Position numbers and translations under genes: made by a program. Positions 16,901-24,445 of a stretch of 64,000 nucleotides of DNA are shown one piece after another. Positions within the stretch are counted from its first letter, which is position 1. The number at the start of each line of letters is the position of its first letter. Below the pieces are notes generated by a model. The model ran no database searches. It saw only the letters and a program-made list of their open reading frames with translations, and was not told the origin of the DNA. The stretch comes from Enterococcus caccae ATCC BAA-1240 (GTDB lineage Bacteria > Bacillota > Bacilli > Lactobacillales > Enterococcaceae): the NCBI RefSeq assembly GCF_000407145.1, contig NZ_KE136475.1:328808-392807 (forward strand), written 5' to 3'.

Positions 16901-18196
16901 ACGACTTTTACAGATAGCAATGGAGCATATGAATTTACAACAGTTCCAGCCAGAGGAGATTATCAAGTCCGCATAAAAACTAAAGAAGGCGATATTATTT
17001 CGGAATATCAGCCGAGTACAGAAGACGTGATAGCGACAGATGTAACGGCTGAAGCAGAGTCGAATGACGGATGTGCAATAGCCGCTTTAGCACCAGATAC
17101 GGCTTCTCACAGAATCAATATGGGGGTTTATTTAGAAAAACCTTTAGGTTCAGTTGAATTAACTAAACTGGACAGTGTAACAAAACAAGTGTTAGCTGGA
17201 GCAGAGTTTCGGATTGAGCAAGAAGATGGCAGTATAATTGAAACAGAGCTGGTAACGGATGCAAAAGGTAAAATACTATTAGAAAATTTCCCATTAGGCA
17301 ATTATCAGTTTGTAGAAACGAAAGCACCGCTAGGTTATGAATTAGATAATACCCCTGTCCCATTTGAATTAACAGATACAACAATCGTAAGAGTCACCAA
17401 GGAAAATACACCACTACTTGTTCCGCCAGTTATTGTAGGATCTATTGAACTGACAAAAGTAGACACAGTGACAAAACAAGTATTGGCAAATGCAATTTTC
17501 CAACTTGAAAAAGAAGATGGTACAGTCGTACAAAAATATTTAAAAACAAATACGGCAGGGAAATTCGTCGTAGAACATTTACCAGTAGGCAACTATCAGA
17601 TCATAGAAATTGCGGCACCATCAGGGTATGTATTAGATCAAACACCGATAAAAGTTGAACTGGTGGATGCAACAAGAGTAAAGGTTACAAAAGAAAATCT
17701 AGCTATTACCGATTTGCCAACACTAGGATCAGTTGAATTAACGAAAGTTGATCGTATAACGAAGCAAACATTATCAGGAGCTGAATTCTGTTTAGAAAAA
17801 GCTGACGGAACGATTCTAAAAACAAAAATGATGACCGATTCAAACGGAAAAATAGCGACAAGTTTACCAGTGGGCAGCTATCGTTTTGTTGAAACAGCGG
17901 CACCAACTCACTATGAAATCGATACAACGCCAGTAACATTTGAGATTACAACAGCTCATGAAATTGTTCAGGTCACAAAAGAAAACAGTAAAAAAACTGA
18001 ATTAAAGACAAATACACAAAACATGAGAGATAAAGAAGTTGGAAATCATACGACAAAAAGAAAATTACCTGCAACAGGTAGCCATGAAGTTATGAGGTTG
18101 TTTAATTTTGGTTACGCAATGCTCTTCTTGTTTTTACTATTGTTATTTTCAAAACAAGTCTATAGACGATACAATAATGATTCTCTGAAGTACTGA
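13976..18196 (+). CDS. Large LPXTG-anchored surface protein with SdrD-B and SpaA-type repeats
   Basis: The 1406-residue protein has a basic, hydrophobic signal peptide (about residues 1-35, cleavage likely near AQDE), a Glu/Thr-rich stretch (36-95), a long beta-rich region (about 100-930) of no family I can name, one SdrD B-like domain (about 938-1015, VFNDSNKNSQKD), then three SpaA/collagen-binding B-type repeats starting near 1058, 1155 and 1251, each opening GSVELTK or GSIELTK. The sorting signal LPATG near 1364, a hydrophobic segment and a basic tail follow. Sortase would link it to peptidoglycan. The B domains are stalks; ligand binding would lie in the N-terminal region. Probably an adhesin. 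No sortase gene is adjacent. Confidence 0.88.
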   Translation: MKRKIMRFFVLLLVIIQVIDVVGMFRQVAVVYAQDEVVQTVTNEEEKNETDKTQESSVGIPGVEPTTDEISQADLVEKKGESEEQEVPVGKEDKLENRSYGLVTDCYPELVNADETPKLDYLTGEEIILYSKLGISGSYFPSKQVKFRIVLAKKHFEFFGEVSDAVTFPVAKELSQDDENIYLDITLENIHAGMDLAIPFRVKFRSRELYYGTKVPITQILYDETGEELAKDSLELEAITLNRTITFGYSATPFPVSSEYVDDTGLISSDFIDEVSFYVRERGNLGQNLGESLVEITLQKNMIFKAEDNESEWTYNAEKHSISRKLAASYSAYASFKVRYQNVYVDTSDYPVEFKATVNVLNENGKIEPKLSEENSVKRKKFIAVSAGIISSKVMYWSDSKDRYYTSENKEKEFKTIITASHNGKKGSTFLKKIEDEPTLIEENVPFVLTSIWLNKSEDIKGAERNTVYGITASGEKVKITENLGSEIFTFEQEQAFVSFYIEFETAVELKKSSDNVQLIYNAKRSPAYWEYLKENLKTDHYAYNKAIIHYSDSDGVDTTNTSSHQLMTTKPINKLRLAYVQPKTNVFIGEKFQVEFWSSIEDTTSPKLVDPKLYFILPRGLELASFDYDGDNIMYTEEKNFKGTGKTALIIQPKEEWKLSDFTSIFSWNALKLSLKFNNSAKYGSQDIESYLTYENNDDDGIQMDWYGNKEYYKVTESDPYQLLSPDMDKQGMLGHSNPIRLIPPSSLFIDTAASVDEQQGFINGKTEPVDQGDHFKQKISVMNYSHHDITKLVGIDVLPHAGDFSTTIGADGEHQLRGSDLGYLLEGPVTGPKEYTIYYSYDKPSKSMSENAESATWLKGEKILYNQVTMIKVVLNDGEVLEKNQEAAFTFPVKVPIDEAIANNDKMINTFTVTTNDKSWVESRVSEIPVTAYDIRGLVFNDSNKNSQKDSNERFLAGYEVELAQAGATEPMLTTFTDSNGAYEFTTVPARGDYQVRIKTKEGDIISEYQPSTEDVIATDVTAEAESNDGCAIAALAPDTASHRINMGVYLEKPLGSVELTKLDSVTKQVLAGAEFRIEQEDGSIIETELVTDAKGKILLENFPLGNYQFVETKAPLGYELDNTPVPFELTDTTIVRVTKENTPLLVPPVIVGSIELTKVDTVTKQVLANAIFQLEKEDGTVVQKYLKTNTAGKFVVEHLPVGNYQIIEIAAPSGYVLDQTPIKVELVDATRVKVTKENLAITDLPTLGSVELTKVDRITKQTLSGAEFCLEKADGTILKTKMMTDSNGKIATSLPVGSYRFVETAAPTHYEIDTTPVTFEITTAHEIVQVTKENSKKTELKTNTQNMRDKEVGNHTTKRKLPATGSHEVMRLFNFGYAMLFLFLLLLFSKQVYRRYNNDSLKY
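17146..17990 (+). repeat. Three tandem SpaA-type domain repeats within the LPXTG protein
   Basis: Three in-frame units of roughly 290 bases encode GSVELTK-LDS, GSIELTK-VDT and GSVELTK-VDR starts, each with TKQ, FxLEKxDG-like and YxxxETAAP-like landmarks. Protein similarity is clear; base similarity is only partial, so the units are old duplications. Confidence 0.75.
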
Positions 18197-18335
18197 GGTA
18201 ATTCAGAGATAACGAATTACGAAAGAGGCTAGGTCAGAAGTGTTTAACCCCGAGAGCCAAGTAGGTACTGTGCAACATCAACTTCAGCTTATTTCCGAAG
18301 GGGTTACTTCTGATCCCGCCGTTTATTCGGATTTA
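18197..18335. other. Intergenic inverted repeat and GGTCAGAAG element
   Basis: GGTCAGAAGTGTTTAACCCC (18232-18251) pairs with GGGGTTACTTCTGATCC (about 18299-18315), giving a long hairpin. The opening GAGGCTAGGTCAGAAGTGTTTA is also found, one or two bases changed, at about 29648-29669. No coding potential seen. Confidence 0.5.
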
Positions 18336-18380
18336 GAGCCTGGACAAAACTGATTTTTAGTTTTGTCCCAGGCTCTTTTG
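18321..18380 (+). terminator. Terminator with GTTTATTCGG head (copy 1)
   Basis: GTTTATTCGGATT is followed by arms GAGCCTGGACAAAACT and AGTTTTGTCCCAGGCTC, then T4. The same head precedes different hairpins at about 29664 and 33818. Confidence 0.8.
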
Positions 18381-18524
18381 GTGATAAAAATCGATTTTTC
18401 TGTTACTTCAATAGAAAAAATGAGTCCAAACAGTAGGTATTCTCTAGAATATCGACTTGTAATCTGCTACAATGGGTGAGAAGAATTTTTTTAAGAAGTC
18501 TCTCTACTATAGAATCAATGTAAT

Positions 18525-18599
18525 CTAGATATAGAGGCACTACACTAACGTTTCGACCAAGCGTTTCGGTCGGACCTTAAAGAAAGAGGAGAAAACAAC
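18525..18599 (+). promoter_or_regulatory. Repeated structured leader (family 2, copy 1) before efp
   Basis: CACTACACTAACG (18538-18550) is followed by a short hairpin CGACC/GGTCG, then GGACCTTAAAGAAAGAGGAG, which holds the efp ribosome site. The same opening 13-mer and the same GGTCGGAC ending occur before hpt at 56465-56552. Confidence 0.55.
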
Positions 18600-19163
18600 A
18601 TGATAGCAGTAAGCGATCTTAAAGCAGGTATGACTTTTGAACAAGACGGTAAATTAATCCGTGTAATGGATGCTAGTCACCACAAACCTGGTAAAGGAAA
18701 TACCGTTATGCGTATGAAATTAAAAGATGTTCGTACAGGAACAACAACGGATACTACAATGCGTCCAGATGACAAAGTAAAAAAAGCGTTTATCGAAAAT
18801 AAACCTGTACAATACCTATACAGCCAAGATGATACAGCCAATTTTATGGATCTAGAAACATATGAGCAATACGAAATCCCAACTTCTGTGATCGAAGAAG
18901 AACTAAAATATCTTCTAGAAAATATGGAAGTAAAAATTCAATTTTACGGATCAGAAGTAATCGGAATCACATTGCCAACAACGGTTGTCTTAAAAGTAAA
19001 AGAAACACAACCATCAATCAAAGGTGCAACAGTTTCTGGTTCTGGCAAGCCAGCAATCATGGAAACAGGCCTAGTAGTCAATGTTCCTGATTTTATTGAA
19101 GCGGATGAATCATTAGAAATCAATACACAAGAAGGTACGTATTTAAAACGTGCTTCAAAATAA
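18600..19163 (+). CDS. efp: Translation elongation factor P
   Basis: EF-P binds between the P and E sites of the ribosome and relieves stalling at consecutive prolines. The 187-residue protein has the KOW-like N-terminal domain with the modifiable Lys32 in [11 protein letters not shown], and two OB-type domains ending in GTYLKRASK, typical of family length (about 185). It is a single gene with its own leader (family 2 repeat) and terminator. Confidence 0.96.
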   Translation: MIAVSDLKAGMTFEQDGKLIRVMDASHHKPGKGNTVMRMKLKDVRTGTTTDTTMRPDDKVKKAFIENKPVQYLYSQDDTANFMDLETYEQYEIPTSVIEEELKYLLENMEVKIQFYGSEVIGITLPTTVVLKVKETQPSIKGATVSGSGKPAIMETGLVVNVPDFIEADESLEINTQEGTYLKRASK

Positions 19164-19177
19164 TTAAAGTGAATGAG

Positions 19178-19211
19178 CTGGCAGGTAGTAAACGACCTGT
19201 CAGTTTTTTTA
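19178..19211 (+). terminator. Terminator after efp
   Basis: The arms CTGGCAGGT and ACCTGTCAG are followed by T7. Confidence 0.85.
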
Positions 19212-19307
19212 TTATGCTCATAGTATACGAATCTTTTGGTCGCTACTAAAACGAGTTACCGTGGTACAATGAGATATATGTTTTTTATAGTAGAAAGGGA
19301 GAGAAAG

Positions 19308-20471
19308 ATGGGGTTTTTATTAACATTATGTCTAGTCTTGCTATTCACCAAACTTGCTGGACATTTTTGTAATCGAGTGGGCATTCCTTCTGTGATTGGA
19401 GAATTATTAGTCGGAATCTTAATTGGTCCAGCTATTCTAGGTTGGATCAAACCAGATGATTTTATGCATTATTTTTCTGAAATCGGCGTTATTATTTTAA
19501 TGTTTATTGCAGGTTTGGAAAGTGATTTGGAGTTGTTGAAAAAATATTGGCGGCCAGCCTTGTCAGTCGCACTTTTGGGGATTATTTTTCCTGCTGCGAT
19601 GGGGTTTGGTGTGGGGGAAGCTTTTCAGTTTTCCGTACAGAACTCCATTTTTCTAGGGGTGCTTTTTAGTGCAACCTCTGTGAGTATCTCTGTACAAGTA
19701 TTAAAGGATCTAAAGAAGATAGACAGTGAAGAAGGTGCGACGATCCTAGGGGCAGCGGTTGTGGATGATATCGTGGTGGTTTTGATCTTAGGGGTCATGT
19801 TGAGTTTGATGAATCGCTCTACACCAGGTGGAAGTTTGCCGATGTGGGAAGTTTTACTGCTGAAGGTATTCTTCTTTATTGTAATCTTTGCAGCTAGCAA
19901 GTGGTTGGTCCCTTGGTTATTGAATTTGAGTAAAAAATTGATCGCGATTGAAGCTGTTTCAGCAGTCTCTTTAGTTATTTGTTTAGGCTTTGCTTATTTT
20001 GCAGAAATGCTGGATATGGGTGCGATCATCGGGGCATTTTTTGCAGGTGTAGCAATTGCACAGACAGATTATCGTAAGCGAGTAGATGAAAAATTAGAGA
20101 CGATCGGGTATACCGTGTTTATTCCGATGTTTTTTGTTTCTATTGGTCTAAACATGACGTTTGCCGGTATGTCAAAGCATTTTTTGTTTATTATTGTTTT
20201 AACGATAGTTGCAGTTTTATCGAAATTGTTAGGCGGTGCTTTAGGTGCACGCGTAACGGGTTTCAAAGGTGTTTCTACGATGATCATTGGGTCAGGTATG
20301 GTTTCCAGAGGTGAAATGGCTTTGATCATCGCTCAAGTGGGCTTGACTTCAAGTTTCCTTTCAGAGGAATATTATTCTTCTGTGATCATTGTGATTATTG
20401 CGACAACGATCATTGCGCCGTTATTGCTAAAAGCAACGATCATGAAACAAGAAAAACAACTTAATTACTAG
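19308..20471 (+). CDS. Na+/H+ antiporter, CPA2 family (NapA-like)
   Basis: The 387-residue membrane protein has about twelve segments and the CPA2 double-Asp motif in GAAVVDDIVVVLILG (about residues 146-160), which binds Na+ or H+ in NapA and NhaA-type carriers. Length matches the 383-residue NapA of E. hirae; there is no RCK/TrkA-N domain as in Kef proteins. The start at 19308 has an AAGGGAGAG site; an in-frame ATG at 19236 would lack one. It probably exports Na+ or Li+ in exchange for protons. Single gene followed by a strong terminator. Confidence 0.88.
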   Translation: MGFLLTLCLVLLFTKLAGHFCNRVGIPSVIGELLVGILIGPAILGWIKPDDFMHYFSEIGVIILMFIAGLESDLELLKKYWRPALSVALLGIIFPAAMGFGVGEAFQFSVQNSIFLGVLFSATSVSISVQVLKDLKKIDSEEGATILGAAVVDDIVVVLILGVMLSLMNRSTPGGSLPMWEVLLLKVFFFIVIFAASKWLVPWLLNLSKKLIAIEAVSAVSLVICLGFAYFAEMLDMGAIIGAFFAGVAIAQTDYRKRVDEKLETIGYTVFIPMFFVSIGLNMTFAGMSKHFLFIIVLTIVAVLSKLLGGALGARVTGFKGVSTMIIGSGMVSRGEMALIIAQVGLTSSFLSEEYYSSVIIVIIATTIIAPLLLKATIMKQEKQLNY

Positions 20472-20477
20472 AATAAA

Positions 20478-20529
20478 AACAGTTCCCGCCAAAGCCTTAT
20501 GAAACATGCTTTGACGGAAACTGTTTTTT
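20478..20529. terminator. Bidirectional terminator between antiporter and peptide transporter genes
   Basis: AAACAGTTCCCGCCAAAGC pairs with GCTTTGACGGAAACTGTTT, with A and T tracts outside. It serves both converging genes and touches the transporter stop. Confidence 0.85.
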
Positions 20530-21997
20530 AGTGGATAGATCCCATTAATTTTTTGATAGGATTTTTAGAAAGAATCAAGATAATACCGGCAATCACAGCT
20601 ACGAATCCTACAATTCCAAAATACGCCGATTCAGTTTGAGGTGTATAAAAACGAGCGATTTGAGCATTGATTGCTTGTGAAGCAGCGTCAGCCAACAGCC
20701 AAATTGCGACAGTTTGCGATTCAAAAGCTTTAGGTGCAAGCTTTGTTGTAATCGACAACCCAACTGGAGAAATACACATCTCCCCTACGATCATAATGAA
20801 GAAACTAAAGAACAACCATAACGGACTAACTCTTGTATCAGTGCCATAAAGCAATCCTGACAGCATCAAAAGAACAAAAGACAGACCAGCAAAAACCAAT
20901 CCCAATGAAAATTTGACCACTGTTGAAGGTTGCTTTTTCCCTAATCTTGTCCATAAAGTCACAAATACGGGAGTTAAAACAACAACAAAAATTGGATTTA
21001 ACGATTGGAACCAACTAGGTGCAATGGAAAAACCGAATAAGGTATCATTTGTCCGTTCATTCGCAAATAATGCTAAAATTGAAGAACCTTGTTCTTCTAG
21101 TGACCAAAAAATGATTCCTGCTAAAAATAATGGAATGTAACCAAGTACTTTTGGTTTTTCTTCAGCGGTCACATTTTTTGAAGTCAACATCTTAATAAAA
21201 TAATAGACAGGCAACAAAATTCCCAGCACACTAACACTATTAATAAAGAATCCAATCGTTAACTGTTCCAGAATAAAGGCACCGCCAAAAAGAACGATGA
21301 CAAAAACAAGAGCAAGTAATAAAGAGCGTATGAACTTTTTCCGTTCTTCTGTACCGATTGGATTCGTTGGTTTTAAACCAATACCGTCTAGTGATTTCTT
21401 CCCTTGTAAATAATATTGTAACAAGCCGAAAAACATACCGAAAGCAGCTACTGAGAAACCAACATGATAGTTATACGTTTGACCTAATGTTCCAACGACA
21501 AACGGTGCCAGTAACGCACCAATATTGATTCCCATATAGAAAATAGAAAAACCAGCATCACGACGTGTGTCTGTTTTTGAATAAAGATGTCCGACCATGC
21601 CAGAGACATTAGGTTTTAGCATTCCTGTACCGATCACAATCAGAAGAATGGAGAGGAATAATGCAGCAATTCCAAACGGTGTCGCTAGAACAATGTGACC
21701 GACCATGATGAATACGCCGCCGAAGAAAACCGTTTTTCTAGCACCTAACACTCGGTCAGAGATCCAGCCACCAACGATACTGGACATAAAAACAAGCGAT
21801 CCATAAATCGACATAATTGCCAAAGCTGTTTCTTTTGGTAAACCTAACCCACCATTTGCGACCGTATCATAAATATAATACAGTAAAATTGCCCTCATAC
21901 CATAGTAACTAAATCTCTCCCACATCTCAGTAAAGAAGAGTGTAGACAATCCTTTGGGCTGTCCCAAAAACGACTTGTCTAACTGCTGATCGTCCAT
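20528..21997 (-). CDS. dtpT: Proton-dependent di/tripeptide transporter (POT family)
   Basis: The 489-residue membrane protein has about fourteen segments and POT signatures: TEMWERFSYYGMRAILLYY (about residues 24-42, containing the ExxERFxYY proton-coupling motif) and FSIFYMGINIGALLAPFVVGTLG (PTR2 motif). It takes up di- and tripeptides with protons. The start at 21997 is preceded by GAGG at good spacing; an earlier in-frame ATG at 22012 has no ribosome site. A CodY box lies 24 bases upstream of the start, so it is likely repressed when branched-chain amino acids and GTP are high, as for lactococcal dtpT. Confidence 0.92.
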   Translation of the reverse strand: MDDQQLDKSFLGQPKGLSTLFFTEMWERFSYYGMRAILLYYIYDTVANGGLGLPKETALAIMSIYGSLVFMSSIVGGWISDRVLGARKTVFFGGVFIMVGHIVLATPFGIAALFLSILLIVIGTGMLKPNVSGMVGHLYSKTDTRRDAGFSIFYMGINIGALLAPFVVGTLGQTYNYHVGFSVAAFGMFFGLLQYYLQGKKSLDGIGLKPTNPIGTEERKKFIRSLLLALVFVIVLFGGAFILEQLTIGFFINSVSVLGILLPVYYFIKMLTSKNVTAEEKPKVLGYIPLFLAGIIFWSLEEQGSSILALFANERTNDTLFGFSIAPSWFQSLNPIFVVVLTPVFVTLWTRLGKKQPSTVVKFSLGLVFAGLSFVLLMLSGLLYGTDTRVSPLWLFFSFFIMIVGEMCISPVGLSITTKLAPKAFESQTVAIWLLADAASQAINAQIARFYTPQTESAYFGIVGFVAVIAGIILILSKNPIKKLMGSIH

Positions 21998-22020
21998 AAA
22001 TAATAACCTCAATTCTTTTT

Positions 22021-22035
22021 AATATTCAGAAAATT
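22021..22035. promoter_or_regulatory. CodY box upstream of the peptide transporter
   Basis: AATATTCAGAAAATT matches the consensus AATTTTCWGAAAATT at 14 of 15 positions. It lies between the transporter start (21997, minus strand) and its presumed promoter. Confidence 0.75.
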
Positions 22036-22185
22036 CATTTAACCTAGTGTTTCTGAAAAAAGTACATAGAGTAATTGTAAACTGTTACTCTTTTAAATAT
22101 CATAAATTTTCATGGATAAACTATAAGAATAATAGTGTTTTTATTCATTTTATTTTCATATAAAAAAGAGAAAGGAAGGGAAATT

Positions 22186-22581
22186 TTGAAAATAATAACG
22201 CAAAGACAGCAAGAATGGGCTTCGCTCAAGTATTTGGTTTTGTCAAAATCTCAACAAGATTATAGAGCGATAAGAAAGTTATTCGCAGATAATAAGTGGG
22301 ATGAAGAAAAAGAACAAGTATTTCGAAGTTATCTACAGCATGCATTAACCGAGCCGCAAAAAAAAGGTGATTTGCTAAATGCTTATCAGCATGTTTGGGG
22401 GTATTTTAAAAACAAAGCAACAGAGACAGAGCGACAAAAATATGAAGAACTGATTGAAACATTTTCTATAGAGCAGGATGAATTACGCTCTTTTTTAAAA
22501 GAACTCACGTTAAAATACCAAGAGCCATATCTACTACAGTCAAAGCTCCTCTTTTCCACAATAGGACAAATAACTAAATAA
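22186..22581 (+). CDS. YbgA-like DUF1722 protein
   Basis: The 131-residue soluble protein belongs to the YbgA/DUF1722 group. It has the marker stretch LLNAYQHVWGYFKNKAT (about residues 62-78) and a C-terminal helix LTLKYQEPYLLQSKLLF. In many bacteria this domain is fused to or next to DUF523 or a photolyase; here it stands alone. Function is unknown. I start at TTG 22186, 5-6 bases after an AGGAAGGG site; an ATG at 22135 would add a hydrophobic stretch without a ribosome site. Confidence 0.72.
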   Translation: MKIITQRQQEWASLKYLVLSKSQQDYRAIRKLFADNKWDEEKEQVFRSYLQHALTEPQKKGDLLNAYQHVWGYFKNKATETERQKYEELIETFSIEQDELRSFLKELTLKYQEPYLLQSKLLFSTIGQITK

Positions 22582-22616
22582 TCAGAAAAAAGTGATTCAA
22601 ATGGCGAAATTCAATT

Positions 22617-22643
22617 TTAAGTTCGTTATAAATGTTCGGATTC
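22617..22643 (-). promoter_or_regulatory. Possible PurR box pair upstream of the ABC/adenine deaminase operon
   Basis: On the minus strand, AATCCGAACATTT fits the PurBox consensus AWWWCCGAACWWT at nearly every position, and ATAACGAACTTA follows in the same orientation 13-14 bases on. The centre is roughly 80-90 bases before the -35 of the operon. Part of it overlaps a T-rich end that may terminate the DUF1722 gene. Confidence 0.3.
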
Positions 22644-22716
22644 GCTTTTTTTGTATGTATAAGTGTAATTATTTATCAATACACGAATATTTATTGTTTG
22701 AATTGAAAAAAACATA

Positions 22717-22745
22717 TTGAAATCGTCTCGGAAAATGAGTATACT
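22717..22745 (+). promoter_or_regulatory. Promoter of the ABC importer/adenine deaminase operon
   Basis: TTGAAA (22717-22722) and TATACT (22740-22745) with a 17-base spacer lie 33 bases before the first gene. Confidence 0.75.
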
Positions 22746-22778
22746 AAATCAGTGGAAAAACGAACGAGGAGTGTGTAG

Positions 22779-23615
22779 ATGAACAAGAATGTTCCGTATT
22801 TTATCGTAGCACCTGGAATAATTTTATTATTATTTTTCTTAATGATTCCTTTAGCTACAAGTGTTTTACCAACTATTTTTTCAGATCAAGGGGTGACATT
22901 GAGTAACTACCTCGATTTTTTTAAAGACGAATATAATCTATCGATCTTTTGGCGCACAATTAAGGTTTCGCTGATTGTTACGCTCATTTCAATTTTATTA
23001 GGGATCCCAACGGCTTACTACATTGCGGGAGTCAGTAAAAAATGGCGTGGGGTTTTAATGGCAATGACCTTATTTCCGCTACTGACTAATTCAGTTATTC
23101 GAAGTTTTGCATGGATCAATATTTTAGGGAAAACAGGTGTAATCAATACGTTGTTGATGAAAACAGGTTTGATTGCTCAGCCACTAAATTTACTCTATAC
23201 AGAATTTGCTATTATTATAGGCTCTGTTTATCTTTTTTTACCGACTATGATTATGACGCTTGTAGGCGTTATGGAAAATATCGAAGGAGAAATGCTGGAA
23301 GCCGCAGAAACGTTAGGTGCAAGTCCGTTCACAGCTTTTCGGAAAATTGTTTTGCCACTTTCTGTTCCTGGAACGATTGTTGGAAGTATTTTGGTTTTTA
23401 CTGGAACACTGACCGCCTATACAACACCTCAATTGTTAGGTGGAAATCAGAAAATGATGATGTCGACCTTTTTATATCAAAAAGCCAACACATTAGGAGA
23501 TTGGAAAGCTGCGAGTGTTTTAGCTTTGATCATGATCGTTGTAACATTGATCGTTATGAAGGGCTTAGATATAGTAGCTAAAAAAGTTGATAGGAGAGAA
23601 GCAAACAATGCGTAA
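22779..23615 (+). CDS. ABC transporter permease, PotB type
   Basis: The 278-residue inner-membrane subunit has six hydrophobic segments and the permease EAA loop near EGEMLEAAETLGASPFTAFRKIVLPLS (about residues 170-196), which contacts the ATPase. It belongs to the spermidine/putrescine/Fe/thiamine permease class. It is first in a run of six co-directional genes: two permeases, ATPase, binding protein, adenine deaminase and a second deaminase. Its 3' end overlaps the next permease by 8 bases. Polyamine import is the family default, but the downstream enzymes make a purine-related ligand plausible. Confidence 0.88.
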   Translation: MNKNVPYFIVAPGIILLLFFLMIPLATSVLPTIFSDQGVTLSNYLDFFKDEYNLSIFWRTIKVSLIVTLISILLGIPTAYYIAGVSKKWRGVLMAMTLFPLLTNSVIRSFAWINILGKTGVINTLLMKTGLIAQPLNLLYTEFAIIIGSVYLFLPTMIMTLVGVMENIEGEMLEAAETLGASPFTAFRKIVLPLSVPGTIVGSILVFTGTLTAYTTPQLLGGNQKMMMSTFLYQKANTLGDWKAASVLALIMIVVTLIVMKGLDIVAKKVDRREANNA

Positions 23616-24387
23616 ACAAAAAGGGATGACGCTGATTGCGATCCTAGTATTCTTATTTTTATTCTTACCACTTTGCTTGATTGTTGTTACATCCTTTGGG
23701 ACAGCTGCAGCGATCCAGTTTCCAATCAAAGGATTTACACTAGATTGGTATACAAAAGCGTTACAGTCAGATACGTTTATGAGCAGTTTTAAATTAAGTT
23801 TAATTATCGGTGTTTTAGCAACTGTTTTAGCTTTGGTTGTTGGGATTCCAGCATCTTATGCATTGGCACGGTATTCAGTAAAAGGCAGAAACTTTATTAA
23901 AAGCTTCTTCTTATCCCCAACTGTGATTCCAGGAATCGTTGTGGGCTATACATTATTTCAATACATTGTTATCAAATTAGGCTTGCCGATTTTTCAAGGA
24001 TTATTGATAGGACATTTTTTAATCAGTTTACCGTATATTATTCGAGTAGTTGGCTCAAGTATGGAACAGTTGGATTATTCGATGGAAGAAGTTGCTTGGA
24101 CTTTAGGTTGTACGAAAACGAGAGCCTTTATTCAAATAGTTTTACCCAACGTCTCTTCAGGGATATTTGCAGCCTTTATGTTGGCTTTTGTTAATTCTTT
24201 TAACAATGTTCCAGTGTCAATTTTTTTATCAGGACCAGGAGTGACCATGTTACCGACATCTTTACTTAGTTATATGGAATACAATTATGATCCAACGGTT
24301 TCGGCTATTTCCGTAATGTTGATGTTATTGACGATGGGATTAATGTTTTTGATCGAAAAAACACTAGGATTAGCTTCGATTGCGTAA
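23608..24387 (+). CDS. ABC transporter permease, PotC type
   Basis: The 259-residue membrane protein has six segments and an EAA loop (MEEVAWTLGCTKTRAFIQIVLP, about residues 158-179). It pairs with the upstream PotB-type subunit to form the channel. I choose ATG 23608 with a GGAGAG site at 23593; the longer in-frame ATG at 23587 would sit deep in the upstream gene. A 58-base gap to the ATPase gene holds a good ribosome site but no terminator. Confidence 0.88.
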   Translation: MRKQKGMTLIAILVFLFLFLPLCLIVVTSFGTAAAIQFPIKGFTLDWYTKALQSDTFMSSFKLSLIIGVLATVLALVVGIPASYALARYSVKGRNFIKSFFLSPTVIPGIVVGYTLFQYIVIKLGLPIFQGLLIGHFLISLPYIIRVVGSSMEQLDYSMEEVAWTLGCTKTRAFIQIVLPNVSSGIFAAFMLAFVNSFNNVPVSIFLSGPGVTMLPTSLLSYMEYNYDPTVSAISVMLMLLTMGLMFLIEKTLGLASIA

Positions 24388-24445
24388 CTAAAAGGACGAG
24401 CAATCAAAGCGTTCGAATTTAAATAGGTAGAAAGAGGAGAAAATT

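Noticed and set aside
24388..24445. Fifth family 1 leader copy before the PotA-type gene
   Set aside because: GACGAGC, GTTCG and TTTAAATAGG recall the family, but the order of hairpins and the GCTTTTAAA ending are missing; similarity is too weak.
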